64,000 nt of DNA from Pseudomonas xantholysinigenes (GTDB lineage Bacteria; Pseudomonadota; Gammaproteobacteria; Pseudomonadales; Pseudomonadaceae): positions 525,001-589,000 of the forward strand of contig NZ_CP077095.1 of the NCBI RefSeq assembly GCF_014268885.2. The letters run 5' to 3'. Under the pieces are notes generated by a model, which worked only from the letters and a program-made list of their open reading frames with translations, had not been told where the DNA came from and searched no databases. A program made the translations under genes and the position numbers. This document shows positions 48,305 to 60,177 of this stretch, piece after piece (within the stretch, counting starts at the first letter, position 1; the number at the start of each line of letters is the position of its first letter).

Positions 48305-48957
48305 GCGACAACAAACCGATCCTGCGCTACAACGCCAACGAGCGCAGCAATCACTGGGTGGTGGCGATCCTGTTCGTGCTGGCTGGGTTGTCTGGGCTGG
48401 CGCTGTTCCATCCGGCGCTGTTCTGGCTCAGCCAGCTGTTCGGCGGCGGGCCCTGGACGCGAATTTTGCACCCGTTCATCGGCGTGGCGATGTTCGTGTT
48501 CTTCCTGGGGCTGGTGCTGCGCTTCTGGCGCGCCAACTTCATCACCGCCAACGACCGTCTGTGGCTACGGCGGATTGACCGGGTGATGCTGAACAAGGAA
48601 GAAGGCGTGCCGCCGATCGGCAAGTACAACGCTGGGCAGAAGCTGCTGTTCTGGACCCTGCTGGCATGCATGCTGGTGCTGTTGGTCTCTGGCGTGGTGA
48701 TCTGGCGTGCGTACTTCAGCCACTGGTTCGGCATCGACCTCATTCGCCTGTCTGCGTTGCTGCATGCGCTGGCGGCGTTCGTGCTGATCCTCAGCATCAT
48801 CGTGCACATCTATGCCGGGATCTGGATCAAGGGCTCGATTGGCGCCATGCTGCATGGCTGGGTCAGCCGCGCCTGGGCACGCAAGCATCATGAACTCTGG
48901 TACCGGGATGTGACCGGCGACAAGTCGCCGCACAACCATGGTGGAAAAGAAGGATGA
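48301..48957 (+). CDS. fdnI: Formate dehydrogenase-N, cytochrome b556 subunit
   Basis: The gamma subunit carries two b haems and reduces quinone. The 218-residue protein has four membrane segments with histidines in the right places ([14 protein letters not shown] near the start, [30 protein letters not shown] by segments). It completes the FdnGHI respiratory complex. The start overlaps fdnH by 4 bp and the end runs into the fdhE ribosome site. Confidence 0.94.
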   Translation: MSDNKPILRYNANERSNHWVVAILFVLAGLSGLALFHPALFWLSQLFGGGPWTRILHPFIGVAMFVFFLGLVLRFWRANFITANDRLWLRRIDRVMLNKEEGVPPIGKYNAGQKLLFWTLLACMLVLLVSGVVIWRAYFSHWFGIDLIRLSALLHALAAFVLILSIIVHIYAGIWIKGSIGAMLHGWVSRAWARKHHELWYRDVTGDKSPHNHGGKEG

Positions 48958-48961
48958 CCGT

Positions 48962-49882
48962 TTGAGCACGATTCTCGAACCCGGGCAGATCGAAGCGTCG
49001 GCAGTGATGCCGCCGTTCCTGCACCTGCCGCCCGCCAACCTGTTCACACTGCGTGCCATGCGCCTGGAGTATCTGGCCGAGGGCAACGCCCTCGGCGATT
49101 ACCTGCGGCTGGTGGCGCGGTTGTGCCGTATTCAGCAGCAGCTTGTGGATAACCCACCCGGTGCCTTGCCGGTGGTCGACGAGCGCCAGCGCCTGTGCAT
49201 AAGTCATGGCCTGCCGCCCTTGGCGGCGGACAGCCTGGTGCGCGAAGGGCCTTGGCTGGCCTGGCTGCAGGCGCTGCTGGAGCACTTCTCGAACGAGCCC
49301 GAGGGGCTGTTGGCCGAGGCCGTGCGCAGCTTGTGCGAGGCTGATGAGGCCCAGCGCAAGGGCTGGGGCATCGCCTTGCTCGGCGGCCAGTACGACGCGG
49401 TGCCCGCAGCCTTGGTGCCGTTGATTGGTGCCGCGCTGCAGGCGGCCTGGTCCAGCTGGCTGCTGGCGCTGCCGGAGCCGGAGCTCAAGCCGGCCGGCAG
49501 CCTGGCCCAGTGCCCGGCCTGTGGTTCGCCGGCCATGGCCGGGATGGTGCGCAACCGTGGCAAGCACAATGGCCTGCGTTACCTGGCCTGCTCGTTGTGT
49601 AGTTGCGAATGGCATGTGGTGCGGGTCAAGTGCGTGTATTGCGAGTCGAGCAAGGGCTTGCGCTACAGCAACCTCGAGGATGATCGTCATGCGCCGGGCA
49701 AGGCGCCGCTGCGCGCGGAATGTTGCCCGGGGTGCCAGACCTATCTCAAGCAGAGCTACCTGGAAAACGACGCCGCCGCCGAGCCGCTGGCCGACGATCT
49801 GGCCAGCCTGGCGCTGGACATGAGGCTGGACGACGAGGGCTTGCATCGCCTGGCGCCCAACCTGATGCTGGCGCCGGGCTAG
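48962..49882 (+). CDS. fdhE: Formate dehydrogenase accessory protein FdhE
   Basis: FdhE is a rubredoxin-like maturation factor needed for active Tat-exported formate dehydrogenase. The 306-residue protein has the paired cysteine motifs CPACGSP, CSLCSCEW, CVYCES and CCPGCQTYLKQ (about 185-270). The start is taken as TTG 48962, which follows AAGAAGGA at good distance and gives the family N-terminus STILEPGQIEAS; the in-frame ATG 48938 has no ribosome site and would overlap fdnI by 20 bp. It is the last gene of the fdn operon. Confidence 0.88.
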   Translation: MSTILEPGQIEASAVMPPFLHLPPANLFTLRAMRLEYLAEGNALGDYLRLVARLCRIQQQLVDNPPGALPVVDERQRLCISHGLPPLAADSLVREGPWLAWLQALLEHFSNEPEGLLAEAVRSLCEADEAQRKGWGIALLGGQYDAVPAALVPLIGAALQAAWSSWLLALPEPELKPAGSLAQCPACGSPAMAGMVRNRGKHNGLRYLACSLCSCEWHVVRVKCVYCESSKGLRYSNLEDDRHAPGKAPLRAECCPGCQTYLKQSYLENDAAAEPLADDLASLALDMRLDDEGLHRLAPNLMLAPG

Positions 49883-49912
49883 GGGGTAATTGTCTACACT
49901 GCTACACCGAGT

Positions 49913-50008
49913 TGCCTTCTTCGCGGGACAAGCCCGCTCCTACAGGGACTGCACTGGCCTCAATGTTGTGCGGTTGCTGTGGGAGCGGGCTTGCCCGCGA
50001 AGAGGCCG
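49913..50008. repeat. REP inverted pair between fdhE and selA
   Basis: TTCTTCGCGGGACAAGCCCG followed by CTCCTACAGG (49916-49946) and the facing CTGTGGGAGCGGGCTTGCCC GCGAAGAGG (49977-50005). This is the GCGGGCNNGCCCGCTCC class of P. putida REPs, a different class from 2343-2463. Confidence 0.85.
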
Positions 50009-50036
50009 GAACAGACAACGGATCAGTCATAGGTAG

Positions 50037-53389
<3,353 letters not shown>

Positions 53390-53399
53390 CGATTTCTAA

Positions 53400-53495
53400 G
53401 GAAGGCAATCGCGCCCGGTGGCGCGGCCGGGCTTCAAACCCGGTTGGGGACGGCAGCCGTTCCTGGGCAGGTTCGACTCCCGCTGCCTTCCGCCA
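53400..53495 (+). tRNA. selC: tRNA-Sec (TCA)
   Basis: A 96-nt tRNA-Sec with the 8-bp acceptor GGAAGGCA / TGCCTTCC, anticodon TCA (GCTTCAAAC), an extended D-arm, a long variable arm, T-loop TTCGACT and encoded GCCA end. One apparent A-C mismatch lies in the T-stem. It sits 10 bp after selB, so all sel genes except selD are together with their substrate gene fdnG. Confidence 0.96.
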
Positions 53496-53732
<237 letters not shown>

Positions 53733-54364
53733 CAGGCGCCGCCAATTGCGACTTCAGGAGGCCGAGCGGAGTTCTTGCGTAGTGGGGCGACGGCCATGGA
53801 TGGCCGTCGAGCGCTGCGCCCCAGGATGGGGCGTACAGCGCGGTCCCCACGGGAGCAAGAACGGAGCGAGGGGACCCCGGAGCGCAGCGTAGGGGCCGGA
53901 TGAATGGAGCGAGGATTTTTTGATTTTGATCCTTCAAAAAGGGACCCGCCGTAAGGGCGGAAAGGTGACTATGCGTCGCCATCGCCAATGAATGAGCGTA
54001 TAACTTTCAAAACCCACGCTCTGAAAGTCAAAGTCAAAGTCAAAGTCAAAGTCAAAGTCGGTCGGCGTGGGTTTCTATAGATGTAAGCGCATTCATTGGC
54101 GATGCCGACGCATAGTCACCCTTTCGCCCTTACGGCGAGTCACTTTTTGTCAAACGCGACAAAAAGTAACCAAAAAACGCTGCGCTCCATTCATCCGGCC
54201 CTCCGCTACGCTCCGGGTTCCCTCACTCCGGCCTTACTCCCGGGAGGACCGCGCTGAACGCCCCATCCTGGGGCGCAGCGCTTGACGGGCATCCATGCCC
54301 GTCACCTCCCTCCGCAAGGCCTGCGTTCGGCCTCCTGAAGTCGCGAGGTTAGCAGCGGCGCCTG
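53733..54364. repeat. Large imperfect inverted repeat (about 632 bp)
   Basis: The left arm from CAGGCGCCGC (53733) to AACCCACGCT (54011-54020) is matched by the inverse from GGCGTGGGTTTC (54064) to GGCGCCTG (54364). Shared blocks include GCGACTTCAGGAGGCCG, CGCTGCGCCCCAGGATGGGG, GCCGGATGAATGGAGCG and GTGACTATGCGTCG, in the same order in both arms. The arms differ by small insertions, for instance a further hairpin with CTTTTTGTC..GACAAAAAG in the right arm. The loop holds the hexamer array at 54024-54059. It has no transposase. It could be a non-autonomous element or a fused pair of a dispersed Pseudomonas repeat. Open frames in the arms look spurious. Confidence 0.85.
54024..54059. repeat. 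Hexamer array (AAAGTC)6
   Basis: Six perfect AAAGTC units lie at the centre (loop) of the large inverted repeat. Confidence 0.97.
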
Positions 54365-54420
54365 GGGGGACGCAGCTGTCGCTAGCGGGGTATGGCATCA
54401 GCCTATTGGTCGCCGAAGCC

Positions 54421-54452
54421 AGAAGCAGAAGCAGAAGCCAGAAGCAGAAGCC
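54421..54452. repeat. Hexamer array (AGAAGC)5, interrupted
   Basis: Three AGAAGC units, one extra C, then two more units followed by C, 57 bp outside the large inverted repeat and before the asparaginase stop codon. The rest of 54365-54512 shows no gene. Confidence 0.9.
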
Positions 54453-54512
54453 ATTACTGGTACATATAGCCTCTGGCTCGACCTCGCGCTGGCGCGCTAA
54501 AGGCCTGGGCGA

Positions 54513-55502
54513 TCAGGCCCGCTCCCCGCAGAGGTCCAACGCAAACCAATGCTCGGCCGAATCGGCATCCAACCCCGCGCCGAGCAGCGCGAACAGCTTA
54601 CCCAGTGCCGCTTCGCGGGTCATGCCCCCACCGCTGACCAGCCCGGTGTCACGCAGACGGCTGCCAGCGGCATAGGTGTCGAACACCACCGCGCCTTCCG
54701 GACACTGGCTGATGGCGACAATCACCACGCCACCCTGGCGGGCATCATGCAAGGCGTCGAGCAACGCCTGATCGTCGGAAGGCCCCGTGCCACTGCCATA
54801 GCACTCCAGCACCAGGCCCTGGACACCGCTATCGAACAGACCGCGCAGATGCTCGGCGCCGAGGCCGGGGAACACTGGCAGCACCGCCAGCTTGACCGGC
54901 TGGCGTGGTTGGCGGTAATCCAGGCGTGCCGGGATCGAGGGGGCACGCTCGCTGTCGCGGTGGCGCGGCAGCGCCTTGAAGGCGTCGAACGCCTCGCTGC
55001 GCAGCTTCGAGGCACGGCAGCCATGCAGCAATTGGCCGTGGAAGAACAGCTGCACGCCATCCTCCAGTCCGCTTTCGAACAGATTCAGGGCGCCGATCAG
55101 GTTGGCCCAGGCATCACTGTCCGGCGCACCAGCTGGCAGCATCGAGCCGGTCAGCAACACCGGTGCCGAGAGGCCCAGCAACAGGAACGACAAGGCCGCA
55201 GCGCTGTAGGCCAGGGTATCGGTGCCATGCAGCACCAGCACGCCGTCATGACCGTCACGCTCGACTGCCTCGACAATGGCATCGCGCATCGCCAGCCAGT
55301 TGGCTTGCTGCATATTGGCGCTGTCGATCAGCGGGTTCAGCTCACGCAGCGACCATTGCACCTCTGGCGCATCGCCGCAGGCGGAAAAGTGTTCGCGCAT
55401 GCGCGCTTCGAAGCCACCAGCTGGCGCCAGGCCCTCGGCGGTCTGCAGCATGCCGATGGTGCCACCGGTGTAAAGGACGAGAAGATTCTTGACTGCACGC
55501 AT
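54513..55502 (-). CDS. ansA: L-asparaginase, type I (cytoplasmic)
   Basis: The enzyme hydrolyses asparagine to aspartate and ammonia. The 329-residue protein has the first catalytic threonine in YTGGTIG (Thr12), the HGTDT motif with Thr94-Asp95 and the following lysine-containing segment ASKLRSEAF. There is no signal peptide, which fits the cytosolic type I rather than the periplasmic glutaminase-asparaginase. It is convergent to the repeat-rich region and lies 75 bp downstream of the AGCS transporter on the same strand, so both may be co-transcribed for amino-acid use. Confidence 0.92.
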   Translation of the reverse strand: MRAVKNLLVLYTGGTIGMLQTAEGLAPAGGFEARMREHFSACGDAPEVQWSLRELNPLIDSANMQQANWLAMRDAIVEAVERDGHDGVLVLHGTDTLAYSAAALSFLLLGLSAPVLLTGSMLPAGAPDSDAWANLIGALNLFESGLEDGVQLFFHGQLLHGCRASKLRSEAFDAFKALPRHRDSERAPSIPARLDYRQPRQPVKLAVLPVFPGLGAEHLRGLFDSGVQGLVLECYGSGTGPSDDQALLDALHDARQGGVVIVAISQCPEGAVVFDTYAAGSRLRDTGLVSGGGMTREAALGKLFALLGAGLDADSAEHWFALDLCGERA

Positions 55503-55577
55503 GGAAGCATTCCGTAGCGATGTAGCGAAGGAAGAGGCAGCCGCCCGCGAACGGGGCGGCTGTGGCAGGGCAGGGTA

Positions 55578-57020
55578 TCAGTGCTGCGCTGGCGCCGGGG
55601 CGGCGGCTTTGTCAGCGGCTGTTGCAGCCTGTGCGGTGGCCGGCCAGGCAGCGCGGTCCAGGTCCAGGTCGGCGAACTTGCTGGAATCGAACACCGGTTG
55701 CTTGATGCCCGCCTTGCGCTGGTCGTCGTAGTCGCGCATCACGCGCAGGCCGACCTTGAACAGCAAGGCCAGGGCGATCAGGTTGACGAACGCCAGGCAG
55801 GTCATGGTGATGTCGGCGAAGGCGAATACGGTCGACAGGTCCTGCATCGAACCCCAGATCACCAGCGCCAGTACCAGGCCGCGGAAGGTCATCAGCACGG
55901 CACGGTTGCGGCTGAGGAACTGCAGGCTGTTCTCGCCCAGGTAGTAGTTGTAGAGGATGCAGGTGAAGACGAACAACGACAGCGCGACGCTGACGAACAC
56001 TCGGCCCCAGTCACCGACCACCGCAGCCAGCGAGTTCTGGGTCAGGACGATGCCATCGCCTTCGAAGCCCGGGGTGTAGAAGCCCGACAGCAGGATCAGC
56101 AGCGCGGTGCAGGTGCAGATCACGAAGGTGTCGAGGAACACGCTGAACGCCTGGACCACGCCCTGGGCGCCCGGGTGCTTCACGGCAGCCACGGCGGCAA
56201 CGTTCGGCGCGCTGCCCAGGCCAGCTTCGTTGGCGAACACGCCACGCTTCACGCCCATGACGATGGCGCTGCCGAGCAGGCCGCCGAACGCCGGGTCGAG
56301 GCCGAAGGCGCTCTTGAAGATGGTTTCCAGCATGGCTGGCACGTGTTCGATCTGGGTGCCGATCACGTACAGGGTCACGCCGATGTAAGCCAGGGTCTTG
56401 ACCGGTACCAGCAGGTCGGACACCGCGGCGATGCGCTTGATGCCGCCGATGAAGGTAATGGCCAGGAGCACGGCGAGGACGATGCCGGTGTGCTTGGGAT
56501 CGAAGGCAAAAGCGTTCTGCAGCGAGTGGGTCACGGTGTACGACTGCAGGCCGATGAAGGCGAAGCCGTAGGTGACCAGCAGCAGGATCGAGAACACGAT
56601 CGCCATGCTTTTCAGCTTCAGGCCGTGCTCGATGTAGTACGCCGGGCCGCCGCGGTACAGGCCATCGCCATCGGCGCGCTTGTAGACCTGGGCCAGGGTG
56701 CATTCGAAGAAGCTGCTGGCCATGCCGACCAGGGCGGTGACCCACATCCAGAACACCGCGCCTGGGCCGCCGAGGGTCACGGCGATACCGACACCGGCGA
56801 TGTTACCGGCGCCGACGCGACCGGCCAGGCTCAGCATCAGGGCCTGGAACGAGCTCAGTTGGCCTGCCTGGCCGCGAAGGGATTCCTTGAACACACCGAA
56901 CATGTGGCCGAAGTGACGGAACTGGACGAACCGAGAGCGGATGGTGAAGTAACCGCCGAGTCCGACGATCAGCACGATGAGGAGTTTCCCCGAAAGGAAA
57001 TCGTTGAGTGCTTCGAGCAT
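55578..57020 (-). CDS. Sodium:alanine/glycine symporter family protein (AGCS)
   Basis: An inner-membrane amino-acid carrier of 480 residues driven by sodium. About ten or eleven hydrophobic segments are visible and the family signature appears in GGPGAVFWMWVTALVGMASSFFECTLAQVYK by segments (near 87-118), with the EAGLGSAPNVAA motif further on. The C-terminal tail is Ala/Pro/Lys-rich. The start ATG 57020 (MLEALNDFLSG) follows a GAGG site; longer in-frame starts overlap the divergent regulator's promoter. The precise substrate (Ala, Gly or D-Ala) is not determined. The divergent gene at 57202 may regulate it. Confidence 0.9.
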   Translation of the reverse strand: MLEALNDFLSGKLLIVLIVGLGGYFTIRSRFVQFRHFGHMFGVFKESLRGQAGQLSSFQALMLSLAGRVGAGNIAGVGIAVTLGGPGAVFWMWVTALVGMASSFFECTLAQVYKRADGDGLYRGGPAYYIEHGLKLKSMAIVFSILLLVTYGFAFIGLQSYTVTHSLQNAFAFDPKHTGIVLAVLLAITFIGGIKRIAAVSDLLVPVKTLAYIGVTLYVIGTQIEHVPAMLETIFKSAFGLDPAFGGLLGSAIVMGVKRGVFANEAGLGSAPNVAAVAAVKHPGAQGVVQAFSVFLDTFVICTCTALLILLSGFYTPGFEGDGIVLTQNSLAAVVGDWGRVFVSVALSLFVFTCILYNYYLGENSLQFLSRNRAVLMTFRGLVLALVIWGSMQDLSTVFAFADITMTCLAFVNLIALALLFKVGLRVMRDYDDQRKAGIKQPVFDSSKFADLDLDRAAWPATAQAATAADKAAAPAPAQH

Positions 57021-57201
57021 TGAAAAATGACCTCGATTCTTATTCTTCGCGTGGAAAGACCAGCGGACGGCAGGCGCACCGCTATTCATTGGGGGCGCAT
57101 GGTTGGCCATGACAACTATGGTTACAATTTCGCGTGTTGCTCCGTTTTGGTGCGACTTGATGCTAGACTGGCATCACTCGCATCATCTGGACCCGCGTAT
57201 C

Positions 57202-58014
57202 ATGGGCGATCAATTCGCTATCAACCTCAAATTGGCCTGCAGCCACTACCGCTCTATCTCAGAGGTTTGCCGGCAGCTGTCGATCAACCGGGCTCAATTC
57301 AACAAGTACTTGAGCGGCCAGAGCCGGCCGACGGCGTACAACCTCAAGCGCATTGGCGACTTCTTCGGCGTCGAGGATTACGAACTGGGCCTGCCGCCCG
57401 AACAGTTCGCCCGCCTGATCGGCGCGCGCAATCCCGAGCAGCGTGCCAGTCAGCAGGACGACCCGATCAGCGAGCTGTTCAAGCCACTGCATAAAGAAGC
57501 TGGCAACCTGTCGCGTTATTGCGGTTACTACTTCGAGTATTCCAACTGCATGTCGGTGCCTGGGTCGATCCTGGTGTCGCTGGTGCACCTGTGGGAAGAG
57601 CGCGGCAGTTTCCTGTTCGAGCGCCAGGAGCGGCAGGAGCGCGGCATCGGTAACGATCAGCACGCCGAAGTGCGCTGCCGTTACCTGGGCGCGGCGTTCC
57701 AGTTGCAGGACCGGATGTTCCTGATCGACTACGAGTCGCTGACCCTGAACGAGATGAGCCAGACCATTCTCATCCCCAGCTTCAAGAGCCGGATCAGCCG
57801 GCTCAATGGCCTCAAGACTGGCGTGTCGAGTGGTGACCGGCGCAACCCGGCCTGCACTCGGGTGGTGTGGGAGTACCTGGGGGAAGAGATCAATCGCATC
57901 AATGCCTTCCGCCAGATAAAACTGTACCGGCCGGATGACCCTCGGATCGACGACGATATCCGCGACCGCCTGAGTGCGGGCATGGTCAGCAACGGCTTGT
58001 TCGAGATCGAGTAG
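57202..58014 (+). CDS. XRE-type helix-turn-helix transcriptional regulator
   Basis: A 270-residue DNA-binding protein. Residues about 5-60 form a Cro/C1-type HTH (LKLACSHYRSISEVCRQLSINRAQFNKYLSGQSRP by segments). The larger C-terminal part (about 85-270) has no family I recognise; it contains repeated Tyr/Cys-rich stretches (RYCGYYFEYSNCMSVPG) and could be a ligand-binding domain. The start ATG 57202 is chosen because it begins just before the HTH; ATG 57160 or 57103 is possible. It is divergent from the AGCS symporter across 181 bp, so control of that gene or of itself is likely but unproven. Confidence 0.8.
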   Translation: MGDQFAINLKLACSHYRSISEVCRQLSINRAQFNKYLSGQSRPTAYNLKRIGDFFGVEDYELGLPPEQFARLIGARNPEQRASQQDDPISELFKPLHKEAGNLSRYCGYYFEYSNCMSVPGSILVSLVHLWEERGSFLFERQERQERGIGNDQHAEVRCRYLGAAFQLQDRMFLIDYESLTLNEMSQTILIPSFKSRISRLNGLKTGVSSGDRRNPACTRVVWEYLGEEINRINAFRQIKLYRPDDPRIDDDIRDRLSAGMVSNGLFEIE

Positions 58015-58080
58015 GCGCATCAATGTGAGCGGATTTACCGGGGCGCTGAAACGCCGCGAAGCCAATGATGCGTTGGCTGG

Positions 58081-58226
58081 CACCGGCTGCGCCGGTGTTC
58101 GCGGGCAAGCCCGCTCCCACAGGGATCGCTCCGACCTCAAGCCATGCGCTACGCCTGTGGGAGCGGGTTTCCCCGCGAAGCAAGCGCGCCAGTGTTCGCG
58201 GCTGAAGCCGCTCCCACAGGGATCGC
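58081..58226. repeat. Cluster of three REP elements
   Basis: Units at about 58098-58124 (forward GTTCGCGGGCAAGCCCGCTC), 58153-58180 (inverse CCTGTGGGAGCGGGTTTCCC) and 58193-58223 (forward GTTCGCGGCTGAAGCCGCTC), of the GCGGGC/GCCCGC class. The first two form an inverted pair. The cluster fills the gap between the XRE regulator and the convergent hydrolase. Confidence 0.88.
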
Positions 58227-58272
58227 ATCAGATCGAGGTGAGGGGTAAGGGCAGTGGCGGCGATATTCCTGT

Positions 58273-59112
58273 TCAATCGAGCATGAACGCCGCCACCGCC
58301 GCGGCCACCTGATCCGCCACCTCCGGCCGCTCGCGCAAGTGCGCGGCAATGCCGTGGTCGCAGTCGGTCAGCATCAGGCATTCCACATGGGGTGCCGGTA
58401 CCGAGCGCAGCAGTGTATGGGTGACTTCTTCCGGGATCGGACTGTATCGCTCAACACCCGCTAGTCGTCGGGTTCCCGCCGAAGTACCCGGCCCCTGGCC
58501 ATGCACTTTCGAGTTGAGCCCGTCGTATTCGCCAATCACCAACAGTACCCGGCCCTGGAACTGGCGCAGGAACCCATAGCTGTCGCAATCGAGGAAGGCG
58601 AATGGCTTGCGGATGGCCGCCGTGAACGCCGGGCCGAACGGCGCGGTGTGGGCCGCGTCGGGGTAGACCGCCGGGCAGATCAGCACCAGCTTGCGCACCT
58701 GTGGCCGTTGGGCCGCCAGCTTGAGCGCGAGGGCGCCGCCCAGGCTATGGCCGATCACGGTGTCGCTGCGGTCGTCGAGGTGCTGGTGAAAACGCAGGGC
58801 CTCCTGCAGGTTGCTGGCCAGCGAGGCATCCTTGGCCCCTGGTTCGCTCGCCTGGCTGTGCCCGGACAGGTTGCCTGCAAGTGTGCCGATGCCCTGTTGC
58901 TGCAAGCGATACAGCAGTGGGTTGAGGCGGGTGAAGTCCGAGCGCGCGCCGCCGATGACGAATGCGGCTGGTGCACGTTCAGGCGCTGCCAGCAGCAGGC
59001 GCGCCTGTTGGCGGTAGCCGTCGAAACCTTCCTCGATGAACCGTTCGGCACCGGGGGCGGGCTCGTTGTATTGCCAGTGATCGCGTTGCGGGAGGATCGA
59101 CTCGTTGTCCAT
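58273..59112 (-). CDS. Alpha/beta hydrolase
   Basis: A 279-residue soluble hydrolase with the catalytic triad visible: nucleophile Ser123 in GHSLGG, Asp197 in GEYDGLN and His253 in TDCDHG. Oxyanion-loop residues lie in FVIGGARSD (51-59). There is no signal peptide. The substrate is unknown; an esterase or thioesterase is possible. The start ATG 59112 follows a GGAG site. It is divergent from the sugar-nucleotide gene at 59293 and convergent to the XRE regulator. Confidence 0.88.
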   Translation of the reverse strand: MDNESILPQRDHWQYNEPAPGAERFIEEGFDGYRQQARLLLAAPERAPAAFVIGGARSDFTRLNPLLYRLQQQGIGTLAGNLSGHSQASEPGAKDASLASNLQEALRFHQHLDDRSDTVIGHSLGGALALKLAAQRPQVRKLVLICPAVYPDAAHTAPFGPAFTAAIRKPFAFLDCDSYGFLRQFQGRVLLVIGEYDGLNSKVHGQGPGTSAGTRRLAGVERYSPIPEEVTHTLLRSVPAPHVECLMLTDCDHGIAAHLRERPEVADQVAAAVAAFMLD

Positions 59113-59292
59113 GCGCGTCTCCTAGAACATCCAGGACGCAGTATAAGTAGCTGGTGACAAAGGCGGAACAGTGCAAAGGGGAGGGCAAATCGACGCGCAG
59201 AGGGCGGATTGCCGGGCCTGCGTTGGACTTCCCCTGTAGGAAACAGCAAAATGGCCGCTTCCTCCTTCGACCTGAGCGGACCTGTTGACTCT

Positions 59293-60177
59293 ATGCGTAT
59301 GCGCCTGATGCTGTTGGGTGGTGGCAATGCCCTCGGGCAAGCGCTGATTCGCCTCGGAGCCGAGGAAGACATCGCCTTCCTGGCGCCGCGTCCGCCGGAG
59401 CACGGCTGGGACCCGGCCAGCCTGACCCTGTTGCTCGACGAGCAGCGTCCCGACGCGGTGATCAACCTCGCCTACTACTTCGACTGGTTCCAGGCCGAGG
59501 GAGTCAGTGAACAGCGCCTGGAGCAGCAGGAGCGCGCGGTGGAGCGGCTTGCCGAGCTGTGCCAGCACCACGAAATGATCCTGGTGCAGCCGTCCAGCTA
59601 TCGGGTATTCGATGGCTCGCGCGCCACGGCCTACAGCGAGAAGGACGAGCCGGTGCCGCTTGGCCTGCGCGGCCAGGCACTTTGGCGCATCGAGCAGAGC
59701 GTGCGCGCCACTTGCCCGCAGCACGTGCTGCTGCGTTTCGGCTGGCTGCTGGATGAAAGCCTCGATGGCGCCCTCGGCCGCTTCCTGACCCGTGCCGAGC
59801 AACCCCAGGAACTGCTGTTGGCCGATGACCGGCGTGGCAATCCGACGCCGGTGGACGACGCTGCGCGGGTGATCCTCTCGGTGCTCAAGCAGCTCGATTG
59901 CCAGGCGCCGCTGTGGGGCACCTACCATTACGCCGGCAACGAGGCCACCACGCCGCTGGCGCTGGGCCAGGCGATCCTCGCCGAGGCCGGGCAGTGGCGC
60001 AAGCTGGCGGTGCAGGCGCCGACCGCCCAGGCCCACGCCGCGCGTCCGGACGCCAGCGAAGAGCCGCAGCACGCGGTGCTGGCCTGCAAGAAGATCCTTC
60101 ACACCTTCGGCATCAAGCCGCGTGCCTGGCGCGCCGGTTTGTCGCCCCTACTGGACCGTTTCTACCGACATGGCTGA
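59293..60177 (+). CDS. RmlD-like NAD(P)-binding protein lacking the usual catalytic Tyr/Lys
   Basis: A 294-residue short-chain dehydrogenase-like protein of the dTDP-4-dehydrorhamnose reductase (RmlD) type. The N-terminal Rossmann region is MRMRLMLLGGGNALGQALIR, and VINLAYYFDW plus QPSSYRVFDG follow in the usual order. Where RmlD proteins have YGxTK, this one reads LGLRGQALWRIEQ, so the catalytic Tyr and Lys are missing. It may therefore be a structural or regulatory homologue. The start at 59293 is preferred; ATG 59251 with an AGGAAA site is the alternative and adds 14 residues. It overlaps the next gene by 8 bp. Confidence 0.8.
   Translation: MRMRLMLLGGGNALGQALIRLGAEEDIAFLAPRPPEHGWDPASLTLLLDEQRPDAVINLAYYFDWFQAEGVSEQRLEQQERAVERLAELCQHHEMILVQPSSYRVFDGSRATAYSEKDEPVPLGLRGQALWRIEQSVRATCPQHVLLRFGWLLDESLDGALGRFLTRAEQPQELLLADDRRGNPTPVDDAARVILSVLKQLDCQAPLWGTYHYAGNEATTPLALGQAILAEAGQWRKLAVQAPTAQAHAARPDASEEPQHAVLACKKILHTFGIKPRAWRAGLSPLLDRFYRHG

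Noticed and set aside
53400..53495. Attachment site of an integrated island at selC
   Set aside because: No integrase and no direct repeat of the tRNA 3' end were found within the window; kept only as a possibility in the findings.
54295..54675. Plus-strand frame across the AGAAGC array into ansA
   Set aside because: It overlaps ansA antisense and contains the tandem repeat; nothing supports translation.
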